Assembly (NCBI GenBank): GCA_018644665.1
Contig: JABGQA010000058.1
Location: forward strand, 388,810 to 452,809
DNA from: Candidatus Poribacteria bacterium
GTDB taxonomy: Bacteria > Poribacteria > WGA-4E > GCA-2687025
Direction: 5' to 3'
DNA length: 64,000 nucleotides
The translations under genes and the position numbers were made by a program. Under the pieces are notes generated by a model. It did not search any database and was not told the DNA's origin. It saw only the letters and a program-made list of their open reading frames with translations. Within the stretch, counting starts at the first letter, position 1. Every line of letters begins with the position of its first letter. This document shows positions 33,412-41,794 of the stretch, piece by piece.

Positions 33412-33524
33412 GCTGGGGGGCCGCGAAGGCGGCTTCCCAGCACGTTGTCCTCGTGTGCTGCCGGCAGCGGGCGATGTCCGATTGGCGCCGACGCGCCCGG
33501 CCGTGCGCGGCACAGTCTCATGCC

Positions 33525-34652
33525 CTAGCTCTCCCACTCGACGACGAGGTATTCGCTGGACGGCGCGTACCCAAAGCGCTCCAGCAGATCCCTGGCTCGG
33601 GTCTCGCAGGCAGCGGCAGTGTAATTCGTCTCGAGATAGAGACCGTTGGAGAGTTGGTGTGGGCTTGCGAAGTGCGCGTCGTTCCGGTGGCGTGGCGTGT
33701 TGCTCACAATGTACCGCGTGGCCCCCATTGTTACAGGATCTGAGCCTGGGACGATATCGCCCTGCCCAACCAACCACTCGGCGGTCTCGACAAGCACGTG
33801 TTTCGCTCGGCTGGCCGGGCGATCGTTGCCTCCTATCACGATCCGCGTCGGTCTCTTGCGTATGGCGCCTGGTCGCCGTGACTCCGTGGGTCGCGGGGAC
33901 TTGGAGCCGCGTTGAGGGTGCTGCCGTGTGGGTGGGCCGGGACGAGAGGGCACGGTGGTCAGCCGGCCCCGGTTCGTGCCCGCGCCGAGGGACGTCAGCC
34001 TAGCGCCTGCGAACCTGGCCACGCGCTCGACGTCAAGGCCAGCGGCCAGCGCAGGGATCTCGCGCCCAATCCGCGCGCGTAGCGTCTTCGCCACCGCACG
34101 CGTCAGCTCGGTCGCTTCGTCCCACATGGCCTCCCAGCATGCGCTCAATGTGGTGCGAAGCTCTATCTCGGCGCGCAACCCGGCGAGCGAGGCATACGCC
34201 ATGAGCGACAGTTCGTCTCTGGCTTCATCGACATCGGTGTTGAGGATGTCGACGTCGCAGATGATGCGTTCCGCGAATGGGCGGCCCTGCAGGAAGGGAT
34301 CGAACAGCACCCAGCGTGCGCCGTTGGTGAGGACGCCATACGGGACGCCCGTGTCGTTGTAGCAATACCGAGCCAACTGACTCATATCGTCGGGTGTGAG
34401 CGCATGGCCGGCGGCCTTGGCCTCCACATGGATAGTGGGTCTGCCCTCGTACACTAGTGTGTAATCTGGGCGGCCGTCGGAGGTCTTCTGCTCGATCTGG
34501 ACGCGCGTCAGGTCACGGACGCTCCAACCCAAAGCCTCCAAGACTGGATCGATGATGTGGAGGCGTGTCATCGCCTCGTTGGATCCGAACTCGCCTTGGT
34601 GCTGTACGAGGTGTCCTCTGGCCTCAGCAAGGCATGCTCGCAGTTCGGTCAT
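33525..34652 (-). CDS. Stand-alone HsdR-N-type nuclease-domain protein
   Basis: A 375-residue protein. Residues about 20-170 match the type I restriction HsdR N-terminal (PD-(D/E)xK) domain: Glu26 in GSNEAMTRLHIIDPVLEALGW, Pro62-Asp63 in GRPDYTLVYEG and Glu77-x-Lys79 in IHVEAKAAGHAL form the catalytic set, followed by LARYCYNDTGVPYGVLTNGARW. A helical stretch and a basic Pro/Arg-rich linker (about 225-275) lead to a C-terminal domain of unknown family ending in YLETNYTAAACETRARDLL. There is no helicase or methylase, so this is not a full restriction system. It is divergent from a caspase gene, which suggests a defence pair (inference). Confidence 0.8.
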   Translation of the reverse strand: MTELRACLAEARGHLVQHQGEFGSNEAMTRLHIIDPVLEALGWSVRDLTRVQIEQKTSDGRPDYTLVYEGRPTIHVEAKAAGHALTPDDMSQLARYCYNDTGVPYGVLTNGARWVLFDPFLQGRPFAERIICDVDILNTDVDEARDELSLMAYASLAGLRAEIELRTTLSACWEAMWDEATELTRAVAKTLRARIGREIPALAAGLDVERVARFAGARLTSLGAGTNRGRLTTVPSRPGPPTRQHPQRGSKSPRPTESRRPGAIRKRPTRIVIGGNDRPASRAKHVLVETAEWLVGQGDIVPGSDPVTMGATRYIVSNTPRHRNDAHFASPHQLSNGLYLETNYTAAACETRARDLLERFGYAPSSEYLVVEWES

Positions 34653-34974
34653 CCCTCATCACCTTCCGCACGAACGCATTGTCGGAGACCCGGCTGGCGT
34701 CGCAGATGGCCCTACCGGTGGCGCGCTGTCTGCCCGACGCGCGTCGGCAGCATAGTACACGCTGCCACGTCGGGCAACGATATCTGTTGGACGACCTCCG
34801 TGGCGGCATCTACTGGCGACCGTGGGCCCGGACGCGGAAGCTCGGCTCGCGCCTGGCGCGGTCAACCTGCCGCGCACGCGGGCGTCGAACATTAACGGGC
34901 GCACGGCCGCCGCAGAGCGCGTTTGCTATACTGCTGTAGCGCGCCTCCGAAGTACCCCAGGCAGGGACGCCGAA
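34653..34974. other. Divergent intergenic region with a perfect 14-bp palindrome
   Basis: 322 bases with no credible gene lie between the nuclease-like gene (-) and the caspase gene (+). It holds the palindrome CCGACGCGCGTCGG at 34734-34747, a possible operator in the likely promoter zone of the minus-strand gene, and an extended -10 near 34924. Nothing else was recognised. Confidence 0.5.
34924..34932 (+). promoter_or_regulatory. Extended -10 element upstream of the caspase gene
   Basis: TGCTATACT combines the TGn extension with a near-consensus TATACT, 43 bases before the GTG at 34975. No good -35 is visible, which is common for extended -10 promoters. Confidence 0.45.
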
Positions 34975-37053
34975 GTGGCTAAGGACGATACCGGCAAGTC
35001 GAAGGACGGCGAGGGCAAAGGCCGCCGCCGCGTGGGTCCGCGCTTTGAGCAGGTCGTCCGCGACCGCCTCAAACGCGAAGGGTGGACTCCGCCCGACGAG
35101 GACGAAGCGCCGACCCCGGACGACACGCCAGCCGACGCAAGCCCTGACGGCCCCAAGTCCGCGGAGTCGCGTTGGCCGACGGCTCGCGCGCTGTGGCGCA
35201 TGCCGGTCAAGGTGGTTTCCTACGCCTTGCCCATCCTCCTCACGATCTTCCTCATCAAGACGTTTGGGGGTCTCGCGCTCAGATGGGTCGACATCCCCAC
35301 CGACGCCCGGGATGCCGTCATGCGGGTCATCGGTGGCGTCACACCGGGCGCGCGCAGCAGCATCGTCGAGAAGTACCAGGTCACGCTTGTCGCTGAGCCC
35401 ACGCGCGAACGGCCCGAACTGGTGGTCCAGGTGGTGAAGTACCGGGAACAGGTGCAGACCCTCGCGGAACGCATCGAGCTAACACAGGTCAACGACGACC
35501 GGGAACCGGCGACGGATGAGCGCCTCGCAGTGTCCATCGGCGCACGCGAGTTGAGCGACGCCGTCGTGACCGGAGAGGACGGACGCGCCACGATCGACCT
35601 GCGACCCGCGCTATCGCGTGGCCGCTATCGAAGAGACTCGACCATCGCTGTCAGCATCGGCGTTCCCGCGACGGAGTACCAGCGGTCCTATCGGTATGCC
35701 GTACGCGACCTGCTGCGTTCCTACTACGTCTTCGGCGAGGCGCCGTACGCCGCGACTCCCGGCGGCGAACCCGACGGCGTGACGTCCCCGGACATGGCGT
35801 ACGAAGCCGTCGAGACCACGGAGTCCGACACCTATCGCATCACCCTGGCGGACGGGTCGGACAAGTGGGCCACTGCCCCCGACGCCGAATGGAAAGCGTT
35901 CCGGCCCAACGCAACGGCGTCGGTTGTTGCCGCTGCATCGTTGCAGGGGCCGTCGCGCATCGACAGACAGGCCGCACAGGCGGCGGCCGTGGCGGCCCCA
36001 CCGCCGCTCGGCGTGGGTGTTACCCGCGCGTTGCTGGTCGGCGTAGACCAGTACGACCATCACGCCGACCTCGCGAACCCGGTCGGCGACGTCGCGGCGA
36101 TCGAGGCGGAATTGCGGGATGTCTATAAGGCGCGCGTCACCACACTGCGCAATCCGACCCGCCACGACTTCCTGACGTCCCTATACGCCCAGGCCGACGA
36201 GCCGTACGGGCCGAACGACCAGCTCCTCGTCTACTTCGCCGGACACGGGTGGTTCGACGAACGGCTCCGCCGGGGCTTCCTCGCACTGCGAGACAGCAGA
36301 CCGCTGGAGGACGACGTTCTGCGTGACACGTTAGTCTCGCACGAGGATGTCCGCACGATATTGGAGCGCCTAGACTGCGAGCATGTGCTTCTGGTGCTGG
36401 ACTCCTGCTTCAGCGGCACGGTCGACCCCACGGTCGCGATGGCCCCGGCGATGCGCGCCATCGGCACGCGCTCGGGGTTCGTGTCGACGGCGGAGTACCT
36501 GGAACGGAAGCTGGCATACAGAACGCGACGCTACATCACCGCGGGCGGCAAGGAGTACGTCCCGGACGGTCGCCCCGGGCAACACAGCCCCTTCAGCAGA
36601 CAGTTCCTAGAAGCTCTTCGCACCTACGGCGGGACAGACGGCGTCCTGACGCTCGAGGAGATACTGGTGCACCTCGAACGCGTGAGCCCGCAGCCCAAGG
36701 CGGGAGAGTTGACCGGCAACGAGCCGGGGAGCAGCTTCGTGCTCGTGGCGCGTCCGGCCGCGGCCGATGAAAATGCCGGGCCGCCCGCAGAGTACGGAAC
36801 GCTTACCGTCACGGTGACGCCGGCGCGCGCCGTGCCGACGCTTGAGCGCATCGAGCGCGCCCAGGAAGAGGGCGTGTCCGCCTCGGCCGATGCGACGCCC
36901 GCCGATGCCAGGGCGCATCGCTTCCACCTGCGCGTCGGCTCCTATCGCGTGCACGTCGCACTGGACGGTGTGGATGCGCACGCGAGAGATGTCGTCGTCG
37001 ACCCGGGCGAACAAGGGATCGCCATCGACGTCACCGACCTGGACGGCGCATAG
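34975..37053 (+). CDS. Membrane-anchored caspase-family (C14) peptidase
   Basis: 692 residues, starting at the GTG at 34975 with AGGGACG upstream. A charged N-terminal cytoplasmic region is followed by one membrane segment (about residues 79-100, VVSYALPILLTIFLIKTFGG). A beta-rich region fills about 115-330. The caspase domain spans about 345-590: TRALLVGVDQYDHHADLANPVGDV, the catalytic dyad His424 in YFAGHGWFDE and Cys478 in LVLDSCFSGT, then YITAGGKEYVPDGRPGQHSPF. A C-terminal beta domain closes it. Bacterial caspase-like proteases are often switched on in stress or phage defence, cleaving partner proteins. The divergent nuclease-like gene next door could be a partner. Basic residue preference in P1 is expected for metacaspase-like types but unproven here. 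Confidence 0.9.
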   Translation: MAKDDTGKSKDGEGKGRRRVGPRFEQVVRDRLKREGWTPPDEDEAPTPDDTPADASPDGPKSAESRWPTARALWRMPVKVVSYALPILLTIFLIKTFGGLALRWVDIPTDARDAVMRVIGGVTPGARSSIVEKYQVTLVAEPTRERPELVVQVVKYREQVQTLAERIELTQVNDDREPATDERLAVSIGARELSDAVVTGEDGRATIDLRPALSRGRYRRDSTIAVSIGVPATEYQRSYRYAVRDLLRSYYVFGEAPYAATPGGEPDGVTSPDMAYEAVETTESDTYRITLADGSDKWATAPDAEWKAFRPNATASVVAAASLQGPSRIDRQAAQAAAVAAPPPLGVGVTRALLVGVDQYDHHADLANPVGDVAAIEAELRDVYKARVTTLRNPTRHDFLTSLYAQADEPYGPNDQLLVYFAGHGWFDERLRRGFLALRDSRPLEDDVLRDTLVSHEDVRTILERLDCEHVLLVLDSCFSGTVDPTVAMAPAMRAIGTRSGFVSTAEYLERKLAYRTRRYITAGGKEYVPDGRPGQHSPFSRQFLEALRTYGGTDGVLTLEEILVHLERVSPQPKAGELTGNEPGSSFVLVARPAAADENAGPPAEYGTLTVTVTPARAVPTLERIERAQEEGVSASADATPADARAHRFHLRVGSYRVHVALDGVDAHARDVVVDPGEQGIAIDVTDLDGA

Positions 37054-37106
37054 GGCTCGAACGCCGCTCCATCGGCCCTGCGACCACGGCGCCAAAAGCT
37101 CAGTAC

Positions 37107-37136
37107 TTGCCGCACATTCTGTACGGGTGGTATTCT
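37107..37136 (+). promoter_or_regulatory. Candidate promoter for the secreted protein at 37235
   Basis: TTGCCG (37107-37112), an 18-base spacer and TATTCT (37131-37136), giving a leader of about 90 bases before the ATG. Confidence 0.5.
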
Positions 37137-37234
37137 GCGGCACCAGGACATCCACTCACGACGCCGCGAGCCTGAACGGCTCACTTCGCCCGGCGTGGTA
37201 AGCGGACGACAGCACACACCAAGGGGGTCACCAG

Positions 37235-38047
37235 ATGAGCCCATCCCGTACATTGCGTTTCTCTGTCTGCGTCGCGGTGGCAGCGTTTCTCACGACTGCG
37301 GCGTCGGCGCAGATTTCCTTCCTGGCGGACTTCGAGGACGCCAGCAAGGCTGCGATACCGGGCCCTGAAGTGAACGACGTCACCAACTGGGACGTTCTCG
37401 CTCCCAACCAGGCTCTTGCGGTCGAAGCCCATCCCACCAACGGTACGCTTGCCATGAAGATCACGGTCGAGGGGTGTGGCTCCTCCGGGATGTTCATGGC
37501 GCCGGGCGTGGAAAACTTCCAAGACGGCATCATCCAGGTAGAGATGAACGCCGGCGACGACGACAGCTTCGGCGTCGTGTTCCGACGCGCCAGCGATGTC
37601 GAGGGCTACGTGGTCACCTTCGGCACGACCGAGACGCCCGCGGTGATCGTCGCGGATCTCCTCACATGCGGCGCACAGGGCCAATGCTTCGATCAGATAG
37701 CCTGTGAGAACAACGACGGCAACACGATCGCGCAGGAACCGCACGGTATGGTGATCGGCATCGCCAACAACACCGACACGATCGGGCGCGTGCAAGTCGA
37801 CGGCAACCGCATCCGAGTCTGGTACGCGCTGGTGGAGGATGTCGCTGATCCCATGGCGGAGGATCTGGGCATTCCTCCCACCGTCGACGTCAAGGACGAT
37901 AAATTCGGCAAGGCGGGGGCGTTCGGCCTGTGGCACGAGAGCCAGGCGAACAGCTTCTACGACAACGTGTGGGTGGCTCAGGGTGGACTCGCCGTCGACC
38001 CGGCATCCAAGGCTGCGGTCACGTGGGGCAACCTAAAGACTCAATAG
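37235..38047 (+). CDS. Secreted LamG/concanavalin-like protein
   Basis: A 270-residue protein with a clear signal peptide (MSPSRTLRFSVCVAVAAFLTTAASA). The mature part is a single beta-sandwich (FLADFEDASKAAIPG, NFQDGIIQVEMNAGDDDSFGVVFRR, AGAFGLWHESQANSFYDNVWV), the layout of LamG or 3-keto-disaccharide-hydrolase-like folds. Three cysteines cluster at LLTCGAQGQCFDQIACENN and may form disulfides outside the cell. No active site is evident. It has its own promoter and terminator, so it is a monocistronic unit. Function unknown; glycan binding is a guess. Confidence 0.72.
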   Translation: MSPSRTLRFSVCVAVAAFLTTAASAQISFLADFEDASKAAIPGPEVNDVTNWDVLAPNQALAVEAHPTNGTLAMKITVEGCGSSGMFMAPGVENFQDGIIQVEMNAGDDDSFGVVFRRASDVEGYVVTFGTTETPAVIVADLLTCGAQGQCFDQIACENNDGNTIAQEPHGMVIGIANNTDTIGRVQVDGNRIRVWYALVEDVADPMAEDLGIPPTVDVKDDKFGKAGAFGLWHESQANSFYDNVWVAQGGLAVDPASKAAVTWGNLKTQ

Positions 38048-38074
38048 CAGCACGCCACCCGGCGCCGATCAGAA

Positions 38075-38108
38075 GAAGCCGCGGACGCTCCAATCGGTCC
38101 GCGGCTTC
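38075..38108. terminator. Bidirectional terminator hairpin
   Basis: A perfect 12-bp stem GAAGCCGCGGAC/GTCCGCGGCTTC (38075-38086 with 38097-38108) with a 10-base loop lies between the convergent genes ending at 38047 and 38116. On the minus strand it is followed by TTCTGATC, on the plus strand by no U run. Confidence 0.7.
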
Positions 38109-38115
38109 GTCGTGC

Positions 38116-39201
38116 TCAGCGCGCACGCACGCACGCCTTCTCGGCGTTGCGGAGCACCGCCTCCCCCTCGTCCCGCGATAGCCCACCACCACCGCCCGCA
38201 AAGAGCAGTCCTTCCGGCGGAAGTTCGGCCAGGATCACGTCGATTTCGCTGACGTGTTCGATGATGACCTGAGCGCACTTCCCCGCGTCCTGGATTCTGC
38301 GGTAGACGTCGATCCAGCGGGTCGACGGCCCTTGACCTGCGCCGTACACCCACTGAACGCCGTTCAGTTCGGGGATCGCCAGCAACGTGTCCAGGTGGCA
38401 GAGCGCCGTCGGGCCGTCCAGGTGGAAACACGACCGATCGAGGAAGCGAATCTCGTCGAGTATGATGGGCAGGAAGAGGTCCTCGAACGCGGCGGGACTC
38501 AGCAAGCCGGCGAGGTCCATGTTCGTCCCGTAGCAGCGCCCGTCCTGGTGGTAGACGGACATCCAAGTGGTCGAGCCCTGGCCGCGTTCGCGAATCGGGT
38601 CCCACAGGTCGTCGTACATACCCTCGTACATAGCGCCGACGGCGTCGATCGCCTTTCTGAGTTCCTCCGGCTGGTCCATCACGTCGAGGCATATCTCCTC
38701 ACGGCCTCGGATGGCGGAGAGAAGATCGCCGTTAGTGTGCAGGTCGGTGATGGCGGTGATGAAGCGGCCTTCCCCCATGTCAAGCGAGAGGGCCGTCATG
38801 TCTCGGATCGTCTGCCAATACGCCGAGTCGTACTGTGGCGTGAAGTCCACCGACGCCCAGTCCTCGACGAACGGCTCGGGCCAACTCGTGCCCGGCATGA
38901 ACTCCAGTTCGGCGCCAAGGAGAGCGGCACAGATGTCCGGGCCGAGGTTCGGCATGTATGAAGGGAACGACTCGCCAATGTACTCACGGCGGGTCAAACC
39001 CGCGGCCGCCCGCCCGACGTTGTACTCGACGTCCATCCATCGGTCGCGGAGCGTTGCATGCTCCCGGTCTGGCATGGGCGGGAAGTCGCCGTCCTTTGCG
39101 GTCGTGAATTGGATGCACGGCCGGTCTATGACTTCGCAATGCCACCACGCCTCAAGTCGCTCGACCGCCTGCTCGAAGTCCGGCTTCAGCGCAAGTTCCA
39201 T
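38116..39201 (-). CDS. Uroporphyrinogen-decarboxylase-like (URO-D superfamily) protein
   Basis: A 361-residue TIM-barrel protein of the URO-D/MtaA superfamily. The start is the ATG at 39201 (MELALKPDFEQAVERLEAWW) with GGGAGGAAC upstream; the longer upstream frame is not coding. Motifs are CEVIDRPCIQ, MSVYHQDGRCYGTNMDLAGLLSPAAFEDLFLP, SCFHLDGPTALCHLDTLLAIPELNGVQWVYGAGQ and GLLFAGGGGG. The His/Cys in SCFHLDG and ALCH may bind metal. Such diverged members often act on corrinoid or zinc-dependent methyl transfer rather than haem synthesis; which applies here is unknown. It is divergent from the Rrf2 gene. Confidence 0.82.
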   Translation of the reverse strand: MELALKPDFEQAVERLEAWWHCEVIDRPCIQFTTAKDGDFPPMPDREHATLRDRWMDVEYNVGRAAAGLTRREYIGESFPSYMPNLGPDICAALLGAELEFMPGTSWPEPFVEDWASVDFTPQYDSAYWQTIRDMTALSLDMGEGRFITAITDLHTNGDLLSAIRGREEICLDVMDQPEELRKAIDAVGAMYEGMYDDLWDPIRERGQGSTTWMSVYHQDGRCYGTNMDLAGLLSPAAFEDLFLPIILDEIRFLDRSCFHLDGPTALCHLDTLLAIPELNGVQWVYGAGQGPSTRWIDVYRRIQDAGKCAQVIIEHVSEIDVILAELPPEGLLFAGGGGGLSRDEGEAVLRNAEKACVRAR

Positions 39202-39379
39202 GTTCCTCCCATTCCGCGAGCGAGAGAGTTCGACCGGTGAATCGACGGATCGCTCGGCCGCCGCGACCGACACCCGGGAAGTCGCCCGCTCTGCATACAT
39301 AGCCGGTTGACGACGCAAGCGCGAGAGCGGCGTGGCGGCGTGAAGGCCGTCCATTCGGCGCCGGACGCGTCGTCGGCCC

Positions 39380-39408
39380 TTGCACACTGGCGAGAGGGCG
39401 GCTAATTA
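39380..39408 (+). promoter_or_regulatory. Candidate promoter of the Rrf2-mobB unit, with a dyad near the start site
   Basis: TTGCAC (39380-39385), a 17-base spacer and TAATTA (39403-39408). Just downstream, AGACAAATAGGTCT (39411-39424) is an imperfect dyad in an AT-rich patch, a possible autoregulatory site for the Rrf2 protein (inference). Confidence 0.5.
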
Positions 39409-39473
39409 TCAGACAAATAGGTCTTTTACTCGCCTATCGAACCTGAAGGAAGAGGAGGCCGCGCCGACCGCCC

Positions 39474-39926
39474 ATGATCCTGTCGAAGGCGTGCGAATAC
39501 GGCGTACGAGTGGTACTGCTTCTTGCGGCGCAGGATGATCCAGGCACGTACCATCCTGTGAGGACGCTGGCGGACAGGTGTGGTTCGCCCCACTACTTCC
39601 TCAGCAAGATCTGTGGGCAGCTCACACGCGACGGCATCCTCAAGTCGTACAAGGGCCCCAACGGTGGTGTCGCGTTGGCGCGTCCTCTGACTGAGATCAC
39701 GCTCATGGACGTCGTCGTGTCGATCGACGGCAGGGAACAGTTCGACAAATGCGTCCTCGGCCTGGAACCGTGCAGTTCGTCCATGCCGTGCCCCGTCCAC
39801 GATGAATGGGCGGGCATCAAGGGCGCCATGCTGGGAATGCTGGAGAACCGGAATCTACGCGAACTCGTGGATGACCTCACGACCGGGAAGACATCGCTGA
39901 AGCTGATCTTCACCCAACAGGGCTAG
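39474..39926 (+). CDS. Rrf2-family transcription regulator with cysteine cluster
   Basis: A 150-residue Rrf2 winged-helix regulator (MILSKACEYGVRVVLLLAAQ at the N-terminus; ILKSYKGPNGGVALAR is the wing). Cys93, Cys100 and Cys106 (KCVLGLEPCSSSMPCPVH) give the C-x6-C-x5-C cluster that holds an Fe-S centre in IscR/NsrR-type members, sensing nitric oxide, redox or Fe-S status. The nearest AGGAGG is 17 bases before the ATG, too far for a normal ribosome site, so initiation may be weak. It is followed after 50 bases by mobB, suggesting redox control of molybdenum cofactor maturation (inference). Confidence 0.92.
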   Translation: MILSKACEYGVRVVLLLAAQDDPGTYHPVRTLADRCGSPHYFLSKICGQLTRDGILKSYKGPNGGVALARPLTEITLMDVVVSIDGREQFDKCVLGLEPCSSSMPCPVHDEWAGIKGAMLGMLENRNLRELVDDLTTGKTSLKLIFTQQG

Positions 39927-39976
39927 CAGGCGGTCAACGAGTAGCGACGCACAGCCGACGAGAGAGTAGCAACGCT

Positions 39977-40510
39977 ATGAGCCCAAGCGTGATCTGCATT
40001 GTGGGATCGTCAGGATCTGGGAAGACGACCGTAATCGAGGGGATCATCCCGATTCTACGTCGCGAGGGCCTCCGTGTAGGCACGCTGAAGCACACGCATC
40101 ACGATGTGCCGTTCGACACGCGCGGCAAGGACTCGTGGCGACATGGACAGGCGGGCGCGGATCAGGCTGCCATCGTCTCACCGTTTGGGCTCGCCGTGTT
40201 CGACTATCGCGCCGCCCCGCCGGGCCCCGAGGAGATCATCGAAGTGCATTTCCACGACGTCGACATCGTCCTCGTCGAGGGATACAAGTGGGGCGCGTTG
40301 CCCAAGGTCGAGGTCTATCGGCAGGATGTTTCCGAGGCCCCCGTGTGCGTCGGTGACCCATCGCTGCTCGCGCTCATCACCGACGGTCCAACGCCACGGG
40401 ACGTCCGACGTCTCCCCTCCCGCGATTACGAGCGCATCGCTGCATTCATCATGCAGTGCGCGCTGTCGACCCCCTTCGCGCTGCTCGCGACGGCATCGGC
40501 CGTCGGGTAG
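39977..40510 (+). CDS. mobB: Molybdopterin-guanine dinucleotide biosynthesis protein MobB
   Basis: A 177-residue P-loop GTPase. The Walker A motif is GSSGSGKT (residues 10-17); then LRVGTLKHTHHDVPFDTRGKD and HGQAGADQAAIVSP are MobB signatures, with DIVLVEGYKWGALPKVEVYR as the switch region. MobB assists MobA in attaching GMP to molybdopterin, or handles the cofactor in delivery. It is the second gene after the Rrf2 regulator. The window contains a molybdo-hydroxylase (49833-52420) that could be a client, although that family may use other cofactor forms. Confidence 0.92.
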   Translation: MSPSVICIVGSSGSGKTTVIEGIIPILRREGLRVGTLKHTHHDVPFDTRGKDSWRHGQAGADQAAIVSPFGLAVFDYRAAPPGPEEIIEVHFHDVDIVLVEGYKWGALPKVEVYRQDVSEAPVCVGDPSLLALITDGPTPRDVRRLPSRDYERIAAFIMQCALSTPFALLATASAVG

Positions 40511-40719
40511 CTCGCGTCGGGCCTCTGCGCCCCCTACCGCGATGTATGATCCAGAATGCGACGCGCCATGCGCGCGCGTGGCAGGGCGATGTTCGTCCAG
40601 GTAAGAGCGATCGCGGACGTCGGCGCCCTTCGACGACTCGACTGCGGCCCCTGGCGCGAGAGGGCATCGCGGTAAGGCGTCGGATCAGATGGGTCCACGT
40701 CCGCCGGGGGTGAGGCCGC

Positions 40720-40751
40720 GCGCCCACGGGCTCGCCTTGGCCCGCGGGCGC
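40720..40751. terminator. Hairpin between the convergent mobB and small gene
   Basis: 40720-40731 pairs with 40740-40751 (11 of 12 positions, one A-C mismatch) around an 8-base loop. It lies in the 288-base convergent gap; the rest of that gap shows nothing recognisable. Confidence 0.5.
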
Positions 40752-40798
40752 TTACGTTGGCTCGGAGTCATGCGGGCTCTTGGCGGGCCGACGGATCG

Positions 40799-41083
40799 TC
40801 AGCTACGCCCGACCGTGTCCGGCCACACAGAGCCACAGTAGTCCCATACCGCGTTGAAGCCGACTTGGCTCTTCCATCCGGCCTTGTAGCCGCGGCGGAA
40901 CAGATATGCGAACAGTTCCGTGGGTTCGTCCCCTAGCAGGGCCGCGGCTTCCTCTTCCATCCGCAGTGGCACCGCGCGCGTGACGCCTTCCGTCTCAATG
41001 CGGACGCTAGCCGCGCGCGCGAGCGCGGCGTAGTAGATCTCCGTCGCGCGTTGCCGTGAGATGACATCTGCCTTCTCGCTCAT
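40799..41083 (-). CDS. Hypothetical protein, 94 residues
   Basis: I do not recognise this family. The start is the ATG at 41083 with an excellent ribosome site (GGGAAGG). The N-terminal half is helical (SRQRATEIYYAALARAASVRI). The end is aromatic (LFAYLFRRGYKAGWKSQVGFNAVWDYCGSVW, given here in overlapping parts of one region near residues 60-90). No signal peptide or membrane span. It is monocistronic and convergent with mobB, and upstream lies the AT-rich repeat region. Confidence 0.62.
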   Translation of the reverse strand: MSEKADVISRQRATEIYYAALARAASVRIETEGVTRAVPLRMEEEAAALLGDEPTELFAYLFRRGYKAGWKSQVGFNAVWDYCGSVWPDTVGRS

Positions 41084-41794
41084 ATTACCTTCCCTGTCGG
41101 CGCGGTAGTCAGCGCGCCGCATCGTAAGCACGCGTGTCGGCCGCCGGACACGGGCTCCCGCAACCTATTCCCACAGTCCAACCGAAAGCCTGCGCCGTGC
41201 CGACGCCGACATTCGACCCGTCTGTCACGGGATGACTTTGCCATTAGCGTACCACATGGCCGGCGGTCCCGGGCCACTAGGCATACGATCCGGCCCGAAT
41301 TGTGGCGGGCCCGCCGGACAGTGCCACCCATAGAATGAACGCCCGCGCGAAATGTATGTTCGCCCGAGACTCGTTGTAGCGCGTCACGCCGGGCTGACCG
41401 GGCGATAGGCCTCCCGATCATCCATTAGGCGCAGTATATGGGGTTATACCCACGTCTTATATTACCGCAAATATCCAGCGGCGCCACCCCATTCACGTAT
41501 TACGCCCTGTATTACCGCGATATGCAACCCCGCAATCGTTAAGGGATATACCGTAATAAGGTGCCACGATGCGTCTGGCCGCGATGGACGGCCGGCATGT
41601 GTTCACGTCGCGCTAGCCGAGCCACGATTCACCAGGCGACCCGTGTTCGAAGCGGAGCGCACCTTGGGCGGCAACGAGGCGAACACCGGCGCTATGGTGA
41701 CGCCATCGCCCCATTCTGATACGGTCCCCGACACGCCGAGCTCGGTCGACCGGCCGGACCGGTCGGCTTGGCACAGGATTAGGAGGACGCGCCC
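41084..41794. other. 711-bp gene-free region with an AT-rich repeat island
   Basis: No credible gene was found on either strand. About 41425-41560 is strikingly AT-rich against the GC-rich background and contains repeated TATTACCG-type elements and short dyads. The flanks (41084-41424 and 41561-41794) show nothing recognisable except the ribosome site TAGGAGG before the gene at 41795. Confidence 0.6.
41434..41560. repeat. Cluster of TATTAC(C/G)G elements in direct and inverted orientation
   Basis: Copies are at 41460-41476 (TATTACCGCAAATATCC), 41498-41506 (TATTACGCC), 41510-41525 (TATTACCGCGATATGC) and, inverted, 41543-41560 (reads TTATTACGGTATATCCC on the minus strand). A GTATA/TATAC dyad lies at 41434-41449. 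Such iterated AT-rich sites could be operators, a protein-loading site or a decayed mobile-element end. Confidence 0.55.

Noticed and set aside
41425..41560. Replication origin
   Set aside because: It is AT-rich and iterated, but there are no DnaA boxes that I can recognise and no dnaA, dnaN or parAB genes nearby.
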